Position numbers and translations under genes: made by a program. Under the pieces are notes generated by a model, which did no database searches, was not told where the DNA came from, and saw only the letters and a list, made by a program, of their open reading frames with translations. Shown here piece by piece: positions 44,913-53,973 of a stretch of 64,000 nucleotides of DNA. Every line of letters begins with the position of its first letter. The first letter of the stretch is position 1. Origin of the DNA: Methanobrevibacter sp. (GTDB lineage: Archaea; Methanobacteriota; Methanobacteria; Methanobacteriales; Methanobacteriaceae). The stretch lies in the NCBI GenBank assembly GCA_017434555.1, contig JAFRFB010000007.1:26570-90569 (forward strand), given 5' to 3'.

Positions 44913-47900
44913 TTGTATCCCACCACTCTTAATTTTATTGGAGTTAACATTTCACCATTAGCACCTTTGACTTTTCTTCCATCAATTTTAATAACTTCAA
45001 CTTTACATTCTTTCAGTAAAAATTCCATTTCACGAGCATAATTCTGACCATGTAAAGGATGTTCAATTCCTATTTCAGGAGGAGCAAACCATGAACCTTG
45101 TTTAATAGGTGCCAAATATGCTCCTTTAGTCCCAGCTGGAGCCTCGATTTCAATAATATACTTCATTTCTTTAGCATTAGTTTCACTGAACCACAATGCA
45201 CCTTCTTTTGAAATAGCTGTTGAACGGAAATTAGGGAAATCAATAATGTCCCCTACTTGAGCATTACCTAAATTATGATTTTCTTGAACCCTCCACAAAG
45301 TCATGCCTTGTTTTAATTGATTATTTAAAATATCATCTAATACCGGCACATCATGAGCAATACTCCTAGCTAATTCTTTAGCTCTTGTTTTAAGTAATTT
45401 GCCCGTAGACCTATTGAGTATTTTATCATAATAATATTTATAATAAATCAAGGAATTGTCGTTTTCATAAGCTTTTGCCATGTCATAAATCCATTTCTCG
45501 AATTTTTTGACATCACGACCACAGTCAACTTCAAAGTTGGTGAATGCTTTATAATCTGATCCTAGCCATCTTTGAGCTACTTCTTGCTCACGAATATTCA
45601 TGTCACGTGCATCTTTAGTGAAGTACTTATCTAAAGACTCTCCATTAGGCAATAAACCATCTTCTGTTGTTCCTTTAAATTTCTTTAAATTTTTAGGATT
45701 TTCGTCTAAAGGAATGTCTGGTTTATAGTTAGATAAAGGTGATTCTAAAATACTTTTATCTAGTTTTAATTTTGTGTTTAATTGTTTATATAATTTTTTA
45801 AATTCAAGATTTTCTTCATAATTTAACCCTCCGCCATGAGTTCTAACAGAATTTAAATAAGCGAATTTATCTTTTGTTTGTAAGAATTCCATTTGTTTTA
45901 ATTCATTTGAGGTTAATTTTTCACCAATTAACTCCCTTTTTTCTAAATTATATAATTCTTTAGCTTCTTTTTTAGTTAATTTGAACTCGGTGGCTTGTTT
46001 ATATAAATCATCTGTGATATAAGTTGGGCGGTTAGTAGTGAATTTTAAATCAATTGAGATATCGGGGAGATTCCATTCTTTTTTATATTTAGAATATAAT
46101 TCTACATATTTTTTAGACTCATAGCTTTCTAAACCATCTTCAATTAATTCTTTATGTAGTCTATTGATTTCAACTTTGTCTCGTAAAGCATGATAATATT
46201 CTTTTTCAGCATCTGATAAAGCATGGGTATTTTCTTTTGCTTGTTTGTAAATGTTTTTTTCTTCTGAAGTTAATTTAAATGCGTTTTTATCTTTAAATAA
46301 TTGTTTTTTGTTAATTTCGATTGGTTTTATCTCAATAGATTCAAGAGGTTCCCAATTTTTGAATTGTTTAAATAATTTTTCATATCTGACTCCTTCAGCA
46401 CCAGGTATTGCAAAATAATCAGTAGGGTCTCCACCCTCACGTAAGATTTTATTCCACATTTCATTGAATTCTTTTCTATCCGCTAAATCTTCAAATTCAT
46501 TTCTATCAATGAAACCGAGTCCACCTTCTTTTTCTTTTTTGATGGTTAATTCTTTTAACCTCGCCTCTTCAGTTTCAGTTAACTTATATTTATCATACTC
46601 ATTATTTTTGATAGGATTTGAATATCTTTTAATACCATTATCTAAACTTCTTTTATCTACTTTTAACTCTTTTTTACTTATTGTTTTAATGGCTTTTGGA
46701 TTTATTTCAGTGTGCATTACTCTTTTTACTTTTAATCCTTTGATATTTGAAGTGTATTCGAGTATTGCGTCACCTAGTTCTTTATTGTGTTTGTCTAAGA
46801 ATTCATTTGCAACATATTTTTCAAATTCTTTTTGAGCAGACTCTCTTTTAACAGGATCTTTAATTTTTTTAATTTTATTAAGTTCCCGATAATATTCCTT
46901 GTTTAATTTTTCTAATTGTTTTTGTTCTAATTTTGCAATATCATCAGTTATTTTATTAATTTCTTCAGAAGTGAATTTCTGTTCGTTTTTTATGAACCAT
47001 GATTCTTTTCTTGAAATATTAACACCTACACGCTCATCACTTGAGTTTAAGAATTCATAGAAATCACCTGAAGATGTAGGTCTAAAGCCTTCATCGGTAT
47101 GGTAGTGTATTGTACTATATTTTCCAGATTTAGGTTTGGTCATGACTATATCATTTGAATTACCTGGAATTTCTTTTGTTATAAATTTACCGTTCTTTTC
47201 ATTGAATACTACACCATATTCTTTTTTAGAACCCCATCTACGTTTTGTATATCTTTGTATTGATTCCATTCCTTTATTTGATATTCCAAATTCAGATAAG
47301 TCCTCATTTGGTATTGAGAATTTAGCATCAATTAACTTCGGATTAACAATATCTAAATCAAAAGAGGATGATTGCTTTGGTATTGCTGAGACTTCCTCTT
47401 GGAATTGTGTTAATAAGTCTCCGCCGGTTCCTAAGGTTCCTAAAGGTAATAAATCAGACTCCCTAAAATTAGACATACCCACAGGCACCATTAAACCAGG
47501 AGGACAAAACCACGGCAAAACACCACAACGACAATTAATCCACTCACTAATCGGACCATTTGTATCTCCAGGATACCTTAAACCATTACTGAATACACCA
47601 TCCCAGGGTATGATTTCACCGTCTAATGCTGCATGTGTGTCACGTGTACGGTTGTCATGTGCTGCTCCCCATTGTAAGTATTCTACGCCCATGTCTTCAT
47701 ATGAGTTCATTACTCCCTGCATGTGGCTGCCGTGTATTTCGGTTCTTGCTATGCGTCGTGCTTCCCATGTTTCTAGCTGGTTGAAACGGGTTTCTATCTT
47801 GTTAGCTACATCGTTTATACCCCACCCATCACGGTATCCATCAGTTATTATTCCGTTAATATCCTTATCTACACGTGCTAAGGTGTTTTCACTTGCAACA

Positions 47901-48364
47901 AATGTTTTATCTCGCATATGTTTGGCACTGTAGTCTGAAGTAGCAAATAGCTTGTCCTTATCAATAATGGAGCTCATAGGGATGTTAATAGTGTCTGCTT
48001 TAACAGCACCACTATTGCCATAATAGGATTTACTATATTGTTTGGCGTATTTTTTAGCTCGTGTAATTAATCTTTTACCTTGTACTCGGCCTTTTCGATG
48101 TTCTTTGAGCTTGTATTTCATTATTGTTTCATAGTATTGTTTGTGATGCTCATGTATAGGTGCTAATATTAAGTCCATGTGTGCATTAAACAGCACATCA
48201 CCATAGTAAGCCTCCAGATTAGCAAGTATTTCCGTACGCATACTGTGGAATATTTCAGCCACGCTTGTTTTTAATTCGTCTTCATACATGAATTGTATGA
48301 TATTCTCCATTTTAGCAACAAACAAACTATTATTAATATGTTTAATCTGTTTCTCCAGCGTCAT
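44909..48364 (-). CDS. Giant MuF-type virion protein with JAB-like peptidase and ADP-ribosyltransferase domains
   Basis: A 1,151-residue polyvalent protein. Residues about 130-285 hold the MuF/SPP1-gp7 head-morphogenesis domain (HGSHMQGVMNSYEDMG, then AHDNRTRDTHAALDG and WINCRCG). Residues about 365-465 hold a JAB/MPN-like metalloprotease with Glu382, His420-x-His422, Ser431 and Asp434. A long charged helical region follows (about 465-930). Residues about 945-1151 hold an ADP-ribosyltransferase: Arg1025 (LWRVQEN), an STA motif at 1048-1050 (FRSTAIS) and E-M-E at 1112-1114. MuF proteins sit at the portal and may be injected, so the enzyme domains may act early in the new cell. It overlaps portal by 23 bases. 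Confidence 0.85.
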   Translation of the reverse strand: MTLEKQIKHINNSLFVAKMENIIQFMYEDELKTSVAEIFHSMRTEILANLEAYYGDVLFNAHMDLILAPIHEHHKQYYETIMKYKLKEHRKGRVQGKRLITRAKKYAKQYSKSYYGNSGAVKADTINIPMSSIIDKDKLFATSDYSAKHMRDKTFVASENTLARVDKDINGIITDGYRDGWGINDVANKIETRFNQLETWEARRIARTEIHGSHMQGVMNSYEDMGVEYLQWGAAHDNRTRDTHAALDGEIIPWDGVFSNGLRYPGDTNGPISEWINCRCGVLPWFCPPGLMVPVGMSNFRESDLLPLGTLGTGGDLLTQFQEEVSAIPKQSSSFDLDIVNPKLIDAKFSIPNEDLSEFGISNKGMESIQRYTKRRWGSKKEYGVVFNEKNGKFITKEIPGNSNDIVMTKPKSGKYSTIHYHTDEGFRPTSSGDFYEFLNSSDERVGVNISRKESWFIKNEQKFTSEEINKITDDIAKLEQKQLEKLNKEYYRELNKIKKIKDPVKRESAQKEFEKYVANEFLDKHNKELGDAILEYTSNIKGLKVKRVMHTEINPKAIKTISKKELKVDKRSLDNGIKRYSNPIKNNEYDKYKLTETEEARLKELTIKKEKEGGLGFIDRNEFEDLADRKEFNEMWNKILREGGDPTDYFAIPGAEGVRYEKLFKQFKNWEPLESIEIKPIEINKKQLFKDKNAFKLTSEEKNIYKQAKENTHALSDAEKEYYHALRDKVEINRLHKELIEDGLESYESKKYVELYSKYKKEWNLPDISIDLKFTTNRPTYITDDLYKQATEFKLTKKEAKELYNLEKRELIGEKLTSNELKQMEFLQTKDKFAYLNSVRTHGGGLNYEENLEFKKLYKQLNTKLKLDKSILESPLSNYKPDIPLDENPKNLKKFKGTTEDGLLPNGESLDKYFTKDARDMNIREQEVAQRWLGSDYKAFTNFEVDCGRDVKKFEKWIYDMAKAYENDNSLIYYKYYYDKILNRSTGKLLKTRAKELARSIAHDVPVLDDILNNQLKQGMTLWRVQENHNLGNAQVGDIIDFPNFRSTAISKEGALWFSETNAKEMKYIIEIEAPAGTKGAYLAPIKQGSWFAPPEIGIEHPLHGQNYAREMEFLLKECKVEVIKIDGRKVKGANGEMLTPIKLRVVGYK

Positions 48365-49943
48365 TGTTAACTCCTAAAAAATCATCATCCTCTTCAGAGT
48401 CTTGCCAGAGATTACCATCCAAAGCCTTCAAAATACTCTTTTTTTCCAAGTAACTATTCTGCTCTGATTGATTGAAAACTTGCTCCAACGGAACATTATT
48501 AATAAATCTACTGTTCAAATAAGGGTCATCCGGGTCATCAACAGCCAAACCGAATTCATCACCAAAATTATTAATCAAATCCATAATAGTCATAGCACCA
48601 CGTGCAAATAAAAAATCAGCTAAATCTTTACGTGGGCTATGGTCAATTGGATCCACATCATTAATAACAAATTTCCAACTAGTCACTTCTAATTCCGCTG
48701 CTATTTGGTTAATCAATGATTCAACTTCAGTTTTAATAGGTGCAATAGTACCATACTTATAAGATGCTTTGGTAACTTCGGAATTAGTACCATTGAGGTT
48801 TCCACTGTCGAAAATACCTAAACGTGAAGGGTCTACCTGGTGAGCGTGTATTACCTCATCACGTACGTCTTTTTTCATCATTCTGAAAGACCCTTCTTTC
48901 ACATCAACACTTAAAGGAATGATTTTAATCTCCACATTTCCATCTACACCTTCAGATGGAACAGTAATACAAATAGCTGAATGTGGGTTTTTAATAACCT
49001 CTTTAACTTGCTGAGAGATTTGGTATCTTAAAGTTTGTTTTACATCATAATCAGGATTCGGAACTTCACGCCCATCATCATCTTTTATGAATGGTTCTTC
49101 ATCATAATCTTGAAAATCTCCCGTTACTGTGACTGCGAATGCTGGCATACCATAGTTTTGGAAAAAATTAATATTGTAACGTACAGCAGCTAAATCAGAT
49201 TGTATAGATGGTAAGGTAGCTATAATTGGTGGTCTACCATAATAATTAGTTCCTGGAGCGTACTCCATTGTCCATAATAATTCATTAGCTTTTTCTTCCA
49301 TAGACAAACTATTATAAGGATAGAATTCACCAGTATCTGCATGAACATCACATGGATTTCCCTCATCATCATAATTTTTACCATATAACACATACCAGAC
49401 CTTTTTACCCGTATCATCTGTGTATAATACTCTTTTCATATCCGTATGTCTACGTAAAGTATGTGATGGTATGTGTTTTAAACGTTTTATAGGAGATTTA
49501 CTAGTGGAATCTCTTATAACTTCCATTGCACCATAACCTAGACTCCTACGGTCATAAATCATACGATGAATGTGAATATTAATTGAAGGCTTACTATTAT
49601 CTAATACTTCAGTGAATCTTATTTTCTCACTTTCAACCTCATCTTTTCCTTCAATAGGTTTCAATGTGTAGTCTACACCACTGGCGTCTGTTGCAACAGC
49701 ATCAACACAATCAGCATGATAACTATACAAATCTAATAATTCAATTAAATTATAAGGATTATATTTCGGGTCAATAACTGTTATTCCATGAGCATAATGA
49801 TCACTAGGTGTTTGTTTACTCCCCGTAGTAGGGTCAACATCTGCTTTTATAGCATATTTGCCCATTTCAATTTCACTTATAACATCTTTAACGTCACCAG
49901 TAGTTTCGTCTACTGTTACTATCCATGATTCTGATTTAACCAT
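48342..49943 (-). CDS. Portal protein
   Basis: The 533-residue protein has the portal pattern. An N-terminal basic/acidic mix precedes IELLDLYSYHADCVDAVATDASGVDYTL and GYGAMEVIRDSTSKSPIKRLKHIPSHTLR. An AVRYNINFFQNYGMPAFAVTVTGDF helical stem follows, then a TPIKTEVESLINQIAAEL-like C-terminal part. It forms the DNA-entry ring of the head. It directly follows the large terminase gene and overlaps the MuF gene, the typical packaging order. Confidence 0.85.
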   Translation of the reverse strand: MVKSESWIVTVDETTGDVKDVISEIEMGKYAIKADVDPTTGSKQTPSDHYAHGITVIDPKYNPYNLIELLDLYSYHADCVDAVATDASGVDYTLKPIEGKDEVESEKIRFTEVLDNSKPSINIHIHRMIYDRRSLGYGAMEVIRDSTSKSPIKRLKHIPSHTLRRHTDMKRVLYTDDTGKKVWYVLYGKNYDDEGNPCDVHADTGEFYPYNSLSMEEKANELLWTMEYAPGTNYYGRPPIIATLPSIQSDLAAVRYNINFFQNYGMPAFAVTVTGDFQDYDEEPFIKDDDGREVPNPDYDVKQTLRYQISQQVKEVIKNPHSAICITVPSEGVDGNVEIKIIPLSVDVKEGSFRMMKKDVRDEVIHAHQVDPSRLGIFDSGNLNGTNSEVTKASYKYGTIAPIKTEVESLINQIAAELEVTSWKFVINDVDPIDHSPRKDLADFLFARGAMTIMDLINNFGDEFGLAVDDPDDPYLNSRFINNVPLEQVFNQSEQNSYLEKKSILKALDGNLWQDSEEDDDFLGVNNDAGETD

Positions 49944-49973
49944 CTTCTATTCATCTCCATTTTAAATTTATTC

Positions 49974-51446
49974 TTATAATGCGCGTGGTCTAGCTCGTCT
50001 ACGCTTCCAATGGCGGGCAGAACCAGTTGCTACATCTGTGATATTGTCCTGGCCTCCTTCCTCACCAGTAAATTCAACTAACTCATCAACCACCATATCA
50101 AAAATATCTTCAGAAATACGTACTTTATCAGCCTCTGCTAATGCTTGCAAATCAAAACTACGTGTTAATTTATCACCATAATCCCTTACTCTATCTGGAC
50201 GTATACTAAAGCCTTTGAATTCTTTTCTACGTGCTAAGTTATTGATTAAAACTTTAGGTGATGCACCAGGTTCTTGCTCTATTTTAACACGTGTACTTTT
50301 ACCATCACGTAGAGTAGTGTCTAGGAAGTATTGTTCAACCTGTAATGGGGTTAATCCTTTATGTAAGAGTTTTCTCATGTACATGTATTCACCATCCCAT
50401 GCAGTGTACATTGCTGCTGTTGGGTCTCCGTCCTCACCTGAAGCTCCAAGGTCCCAGTATCTTAGTGTAGGTAATTTTTCAATCTTTTTATCCATTTCTT
50501 TAGGTGACATTTTACTGTTGCGGAACCATTTTCTGAAAAATACATTTCCTTCTGGTTCACGTGGGTTTCCTTGATATACTGCGTTGAATCTGAAACTACC
50601 CATTTCAGTTTTAATGTGTTGGAGTTCTTCTAATGGTTTTTGTTCTGGCCATAATGGCTCTCCAGGAGCTCTTCCTAACGGGTCATTTTCTTCAGCTATA
50701 GCAGGTAAGTTTAAGATTACCCATGTTCCATAAGGTACATCCTCGTTTTCTTCCTCTATTATTCGCATAGCTTCTTGATAGGTTATGTGAGGTTCATTGG
50801 GTACACGTTTGTCTCCTTCTTTTTTGTATAATATTTGGCCTGCTAGGTCGTCTATGTTGAGTCTTTGCCAGATGCCTATTACCCAGGGCTTCTGACCGCC
50901 TTCAATATCTGCATTTAAACGGGTTTTAGCTTCGGTAAACCACCAATCGTTTAGTTCTTTTTGGTGTGTTTTTGAGCGTGCTTTTTTGAAACCTTTGGTT
51001 GGGTCGTCTATGATGAAACCGTTTGCACCTTCACCTAGAATGGATCCACCTACACCTGCTGTGACAAGACCGCCTTTATGGTCTTTAATGTTCCAGGTAT
51101 GAGCAGCTTTACTGTCTTCAGCCAGTACTATAGGAACTTCAAATGCATCTTTTCCTATGTATTCTAGAAGGTTACGTACTCTACGACCCCATTTACGACT
51201 GAAATTAGCGCTATGAGTTGTAAGTATTACCTGTTTATCAGGAAAACACCCTAGGAACCATGTTAAAAAATAGTAACTTATTAACTCTGATTTACCGTGT
51301 CTTGGAGGCATGAATACCATTAAACGTGATATCCTTCCCTCTATTACATAATGTAATAGCTTAACCACTAGTAATAAGTGTATGAATGGTTTCCAAGCTC
51401 TTCTGCTTACTAATTGTGCGAATTCATCAATAGTTAAGGGTTCCAT
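49974..51446 (-). CDS. terL: Terminase large subunit
   Basis: The 490-residue packaging motor. The ATPase has Walker A PPRHGKS (residues 47-53) and Walker B FIIDD (144-148). The nuclease domain has Asp332 in RYWDLGASGEDGDPTAA and a later acidic VDELVEFTGEEGGQDNITD segment. It packages viral DNA into the head through the portal. It lies 5 bases after the small-subunit-like gene. Confidence 0.92.
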   Translation of the reverse strand: MEPLTIDEFAQLVSRRAWKPFIHLLLVVKLLHYVIEGRISRLMVFMPPRHGKSELISYYFLTWFLGCFPDKQVILTTHSANFSRKWGRRVRNLLEYIGKDAFEVPIVLAEDSKAAHTWNIKDHKGGLVTAGVGGSILGEGANGFIIDDPTKGFKKARSKTHQKELNDWWFTEAKTRLNADIEGGQKPWVIGIWQRLNIDDLAGQILYKKEGDKRVPNEPHITYQEAMRIIEEENEDVPYGTWVILNLPAIAEENDPLGRAPGEPLWPEQKPLEELQHIKTEMGSFRFNAVYQGNPREPEGNVFFRKWFRNSKMSPKEMDKKIEKLPTLRYWDLGASGEDGDPTAAMYTAWDGEYMYMRKLLHKGLTPLQVEQYFLDTTLRDGKSTRVKIEQEPGASPKVLINNLARRKEFKGFSIRPDRVRDYGDKLTRSFDLQALAEADKVRISEDIFDMVVDELVEFTGEEGGQDNITDVATGSARHWKRRRARPRAL

Positions 51447-51450
51447 TGCT

Positions 51451-52086
51451 CTAGTCTTCTTTGGCTAATTTTTGGTTTATTCTTTCAGAGAGTTTTCCGG
51501 ATAATATTTTTTCCTGGAATTCATCCATGTCCCTTTGAAAATCAGTTTTCACTTCAGCTTCAGCATCCAATTTACCTTCGAATTCAACTTTACTCTTTTT
51601 AACATCCTCACCTTTGTCTTTAACTTGAGAATCTTGCAGACCATTGTGAGCTGTAACATAATCTTTGGTTTGTGTACCGTTAATTTCATCAGCATCAAGT
51701 TTATCTTCTAGTTTATCACGAATCTTCTGCATAATCCTCTTTTTTTGCTTATATTGTTCTAGAAAATCCTCATCATCAATAGCATCCAACTGTTTTATAC
51801 GATAATCCTTAATGTATTTCTCTTTTAAGTCTCTACGATAAATCCAAAGATGCGCTGAAGCTATATGAATAATACTATTAAAGACATATGCATCGTAAAG
51901 TAAAGTTACCCCTAGAAAAGTTTGTCCCTTCTTTGACCCTTCTATGTCCCTAGCAAAATGAGATGGTGTTCCACCATGTCTACAGAACAAGTCAAATGCA
52001 AAATGTTGCCTATTTGATTCGACTTCTTGTTGGTCCCATTCTGGGTAGGTTAGGTCTTCTTTTTTCAAAGGAGTTATGGTTACCAT
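51451..52086 (-). CDS. Terminase small-subunit-like protein
   Basis: A 211-residue, highly charged helical protein encoded immediately before terL. Residues about 20-90 contain HFAFDLFCRHGGTPSHFARDIEGS, with a helix-turn-helix-like rhythm, followed by RRDLKEKYIKDYRIKQ and long coiled-coil-like helices. Location and composition suit the small terminase, which recognises the packaging site; family identity is inferred. Confidence 0.65.
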   Translation of the reverse strand: MVTITPLKKEDLTYPEWDQQEVESNRQHFAFDLFCRHGGTPSHFARDIEGSKKGQTFLGVTLLYDAYVFNSIIHIASAHLWIYRRDLKEKYIKDYRIKQLDAIDDEDFLEQYKQKKRIMQKIRDKLEDKLDADEINGTQTKDYVTAHNGLQDSQVKDKGEDVKKSKVEFEGKLDAEAEVKTDFQRDMDEFQEKILSGKLSERINQKLAKED

Positions 52087-52090
52087 AGGT

Positions 52091-52435
52091 TTATCCCTTT
52101 TCTAGTTCGTTTAAGTGTTTTAGTACTAGTTCTTCTGCTATTTCTTCGGCTTTTTCGTTTATTGTTTTATCGATTGTTTCGAGTTCTTCTCGCTTTTTTT
52201 GTTCTGCCCATTTGTCTATTATTATTACGAGTATTATTGCTATTATTATGCTTAGTACTCCTAGTTGTAGTTCTACGTCGCTGAATCCTCGGTTGGTCAT
52301 TCTGGTGTTTAGTCCTGTTATGATTAATCCGATTCCGCTGCTGACTAGGGTTGTTGTTGTGACTGTTTTTGCGAAGTTTTTTATCCATATTGTTTTTCGG
52401 TATGGTATTTTTTCTGTGAGTTTAGGTGATGTCAT
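52091..52435 (-). CDS. Small membrane protein, holin candidate 1
   Basis: A 114-residue protein with two probable transmembrane segments (residues about 22-40 and 58-75) and a long charged C-terminal helix (AEQKKREELETIDKTI...). The start at 52435 has GGTGAT a few bases upstream and overlaps the end of the next membrane-protein gene. Two adjacent small membrane proteins with charged tails suggest holin/antiholin, but archaeal viral holins are poorly defined. Confidence 0.55.
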   Translation of the reverse strand: MTSPKLTEKIPYRKTIWIKNFAKTVTTTTLVSSGIGLIITGLNTRMTNRGFSDVELQLGVLSIIIAIILVIIIDKWAEQKKREELETIDKTINEKAEEIAEELVLKHLNELEKG

Positions 52436-52763
52436 CGTTATCACCACATTTGCAGTCTTCACAATCATTTTCTACAGGTATTGGTTGTAGGCCAAAGTGT
52501 TTTATTCCATAGGTTATGTAGTCTTCGATTGTGATTTGATTTTTTTTAAAGAAGTTGTTTGTGTACTTCATATCTACATATGATAGTATAATTCCTATGA
52601 GTACTCCTAGACCTTGCATTATTTCAGTTGCTTGTCCTGTTAAATCAATACCACAATACAATAATAGTATTTTTATTAACCATGGAGTAGTGTATCCTGC
52701 AATCAATAATCCTATTGTTTTAAAAATAGAACTTCCATTTCCAATATAATTTGTATCACTCAT
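52422..52763 (-). CDS. Small membrane protein with Cys-rich end, holin candidate 2
   Basis: A 113-residue protein with two hydrophobic segments (residues about 14-36 and 45-62) and a cytoplasmic end containing CEDCKCGDND. It is read just before the other small membrane protein and overlaps it by 14 bases. Position before the terminase genes, not next to the lysin, is unusual for a holin. Function is unknown. Confidence 0.55.
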   Translation of the reverse strand: MSDTNYIGNGSSIFKTIGLLIAGYTTPWLIKILLLYCGIDLTGQATEIMQGLGVLIGIILSYVDMKYTNNFFKKNQITIEDYITYGIKHFGLQPIPVENDCEDCKCGDNDDIT

Positions 52764-53121
52764 TCTAAATCACCTAAAAAAATCATTTTTTTCCTTTTTT
52801 GGGATTGGAGATGAAGGGATTCAAACCCTCAATGATGAAAGACTTATAAACATCACATCAAAATGTAACACAATGACCTGAAAAAATAAATGTCTTCTTT
52901 TTAAACATCCCCACAACTTAAGTTTATGAAAAAAAGATGAAAATGTGTATAAATCACAATCAAATACAAATTTTTTTTAATTTAATTCAATATGGGAGAA
53001 AAATTTTTTTTATGATTCTATTATGGCTGTCTAAACTACTTTTATAACCGACAAAGCTTGTTAACGTGTAAACATATTTGACTTAAAAAAAACGTCAAGT
53101 TTTTTTTGTTTTTTTTTACTT
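52764..53121. other. Largely non-coding region with a tRNA-like element
   Basis: This 358-base stretch contains the tRNA-like element at 52806-52912 and AT-rich sequence. I see no further gene. It precedes the membrane-protein and terminase genes and may hold their promoter; no copy of the 29-bp element is present. Confidence 0.4.
52806..52912 (-). tRNA. tRNA-like element lacking a normal D arm
   Basis: A 107-base minus-strand element. The acceptor GGGGATG/CATCTCC pairs over 7 bp with one G-T, and the T arm GAGGG-TTTGAAT-CCCTT is standard with discriminator A. The 75 bases between have no recognisable D arm or anticodon stem, though ACAT-TTTG-ATGT can pair. It may contain an intron, be a degraded tRNA or be a tRNA mimic. 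Confidence 0.35.
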
Positions 53122-53244
53122 TTAAAAATTTAACCAGAAATAATTCATGCGTAAGACCTTCCCACAATGACGGCAGAAAACTTCATCATGGACATGATCA
53201 TATAACGCATCGTGTTCTTTGCATTCTCTGCAATAAATTTCCAT
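53122..53244 (-). CDS. 40-residue TFB-like zinc-ribbon micro-protein
   Basis: The frame reads MEIYCREC, then a 15-residue loop with several His and Asp, then CRHCGKVL and a hydrophobic end. The CxxC-x15-CxxC pattern with CGKVL is like the N-terminal zinc ribbon of archaeal transcription factor B. It lies 44 bases downstream of the second 29-bp promoter-like element. A role in transcription control is possible but inferred. Confidence 0.6.
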   Translation of the reverse strand: MEIYCRECKEHDALYDHVHDEVFCRHCGKVLRMNYFWLNF

Positions 53245-53287
53245 GGATTTAAAATTTTTATATTTGTCATGATTACACATTTTTCAT

Positions 53288-53316
53288 CTTCATTATACAC
53301 TCTCATAAAAATAAAA
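53288..53316 (-). promoter_or_regulatory. 29-bp viral promoter-like element, copy 2
   Basis: Identical over 29 bases to 43699-43727. On the minus strand it is followed by the zinc-ribbon micro-gene at 53244, and then by the membrane and terminase genes. No third copy was noticed in the window. Confidence 0.6.
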
Positions 53317-53320
53317 AAAA

Positions 53321-53587
53321 TTAAGATTTCAAACGTAAACGTTCCATTTCACGTTTGATAGTTTCTTTCTCACAATTAAAATCAGTATTAGCATGAGGAC
53401 CTAAAGTACCAGTACCTACACCATAACGTTTAATAGGACCCCATTCTTTTTTATGTTTGTGATAATGCCTGTGGGAAGCATTACGCCATTGCTGCTTTAA
53501 AGCAACTTCCCTACAGTCATCACAACAATATTTCTCAGTTTTATACTTTTTAGTAAATTCTTTCCCACACGCTTTACATACTGCCAT
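53321..53587 (-). CDS. Small zinc-finger protein (CxxC...CxxC, HRHYHKHK)
   Basis: The 88-residue protein starts MAVCKACGKEFTKKYKTEKYCCDDC: two CxxC pairs about 17 residues apart make a treble-clef-like zinc site. A basic HRHYHKHKKEW segment and a Gly-rich middle follow. It might be DNA-binding or a diverged HNH-like protein, but no catalytic HNH pattern is complete. Its end lies next to the 29-bp promoter-like element. Confidence 0.6.
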   Translation of the reverse strand: MAVCKACGKEFTKKYKTEKYCCDDCREVALKQQWRNASHRHYHKHKKEWGPIKRYGVGTGTLGPHANTDFNCEKETIKREMERLRLKS

Positions 53588-53599
53588 TCATTCCTGCCT

Positions 53600-53881
53600 T
53601 TACTTTTTAAACTCATCTAAATGCTCACAAATATACTCAAAAGCAATAGTAGAAAAAATATCTGCACTAAATTTAAACCTACTAACAGGCTCATAAAACA
53701 CATTAGTGTACGGATCATAATGCGTATCCTCTAATAAGTATTCAATATACCTTTTCAAAACAGTCACCCGCACACTTATACCAGCATCATCCAATAAATT
53801 TAATGTTTTTTCTAGTATTTTACTTTTCCATGAATTCAATACACTTTGCTTATCATAAAATCTCATATTTTTAAATAACAT
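53600..53881 (-). CDS. Unknown 93-residue viral protein
   Basis: A mostly helical protein (SVLNSWKSKILEKTLNLLDDAG...) with several aromatic residues and no Cys. GGAG lies 11 bases before the ATG. It follows a tiny membrane-protein gene. No family is recognised. Confidence 0.55.
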   Translation of the reverse strand: MLFKNMRFYDKQSVLNSWKSKILEKTLNLLDDAGISVRVTVLKRYIEYLLEDTHYDPYTNVFYEPVSRFKFSADIFSTIAFEYICEHLDEFKK

Positions 53882-53883
53882 TT

Positions 53884-53973
53884 TTAGGGCAACTCCATAT
53901 TCATCAAATATTCAACAATGTAAATTATCACAAGTATTGCTAGGCCAATCAAAAGGATTCTAATTAGAGTCAT
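53884..53973 (-). CDS. 29-residue single-pass membrane micro-protein
   Basis: ATG overlaps the preceding gene's TGA (ATGA), with GAGGT upstream. The peptide is MTLIRILLIGLAILVIIYIV, then a short polar end: one transmembrane helix. Its coupling to the operon supports it being real. It could be a lysis or superinfection-exclusion micro-protein; this is inference. Confidence 0.5.
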   Translation of the reverse strand: MTLIRILLIGLAILVIIYIVEYLMNMELP

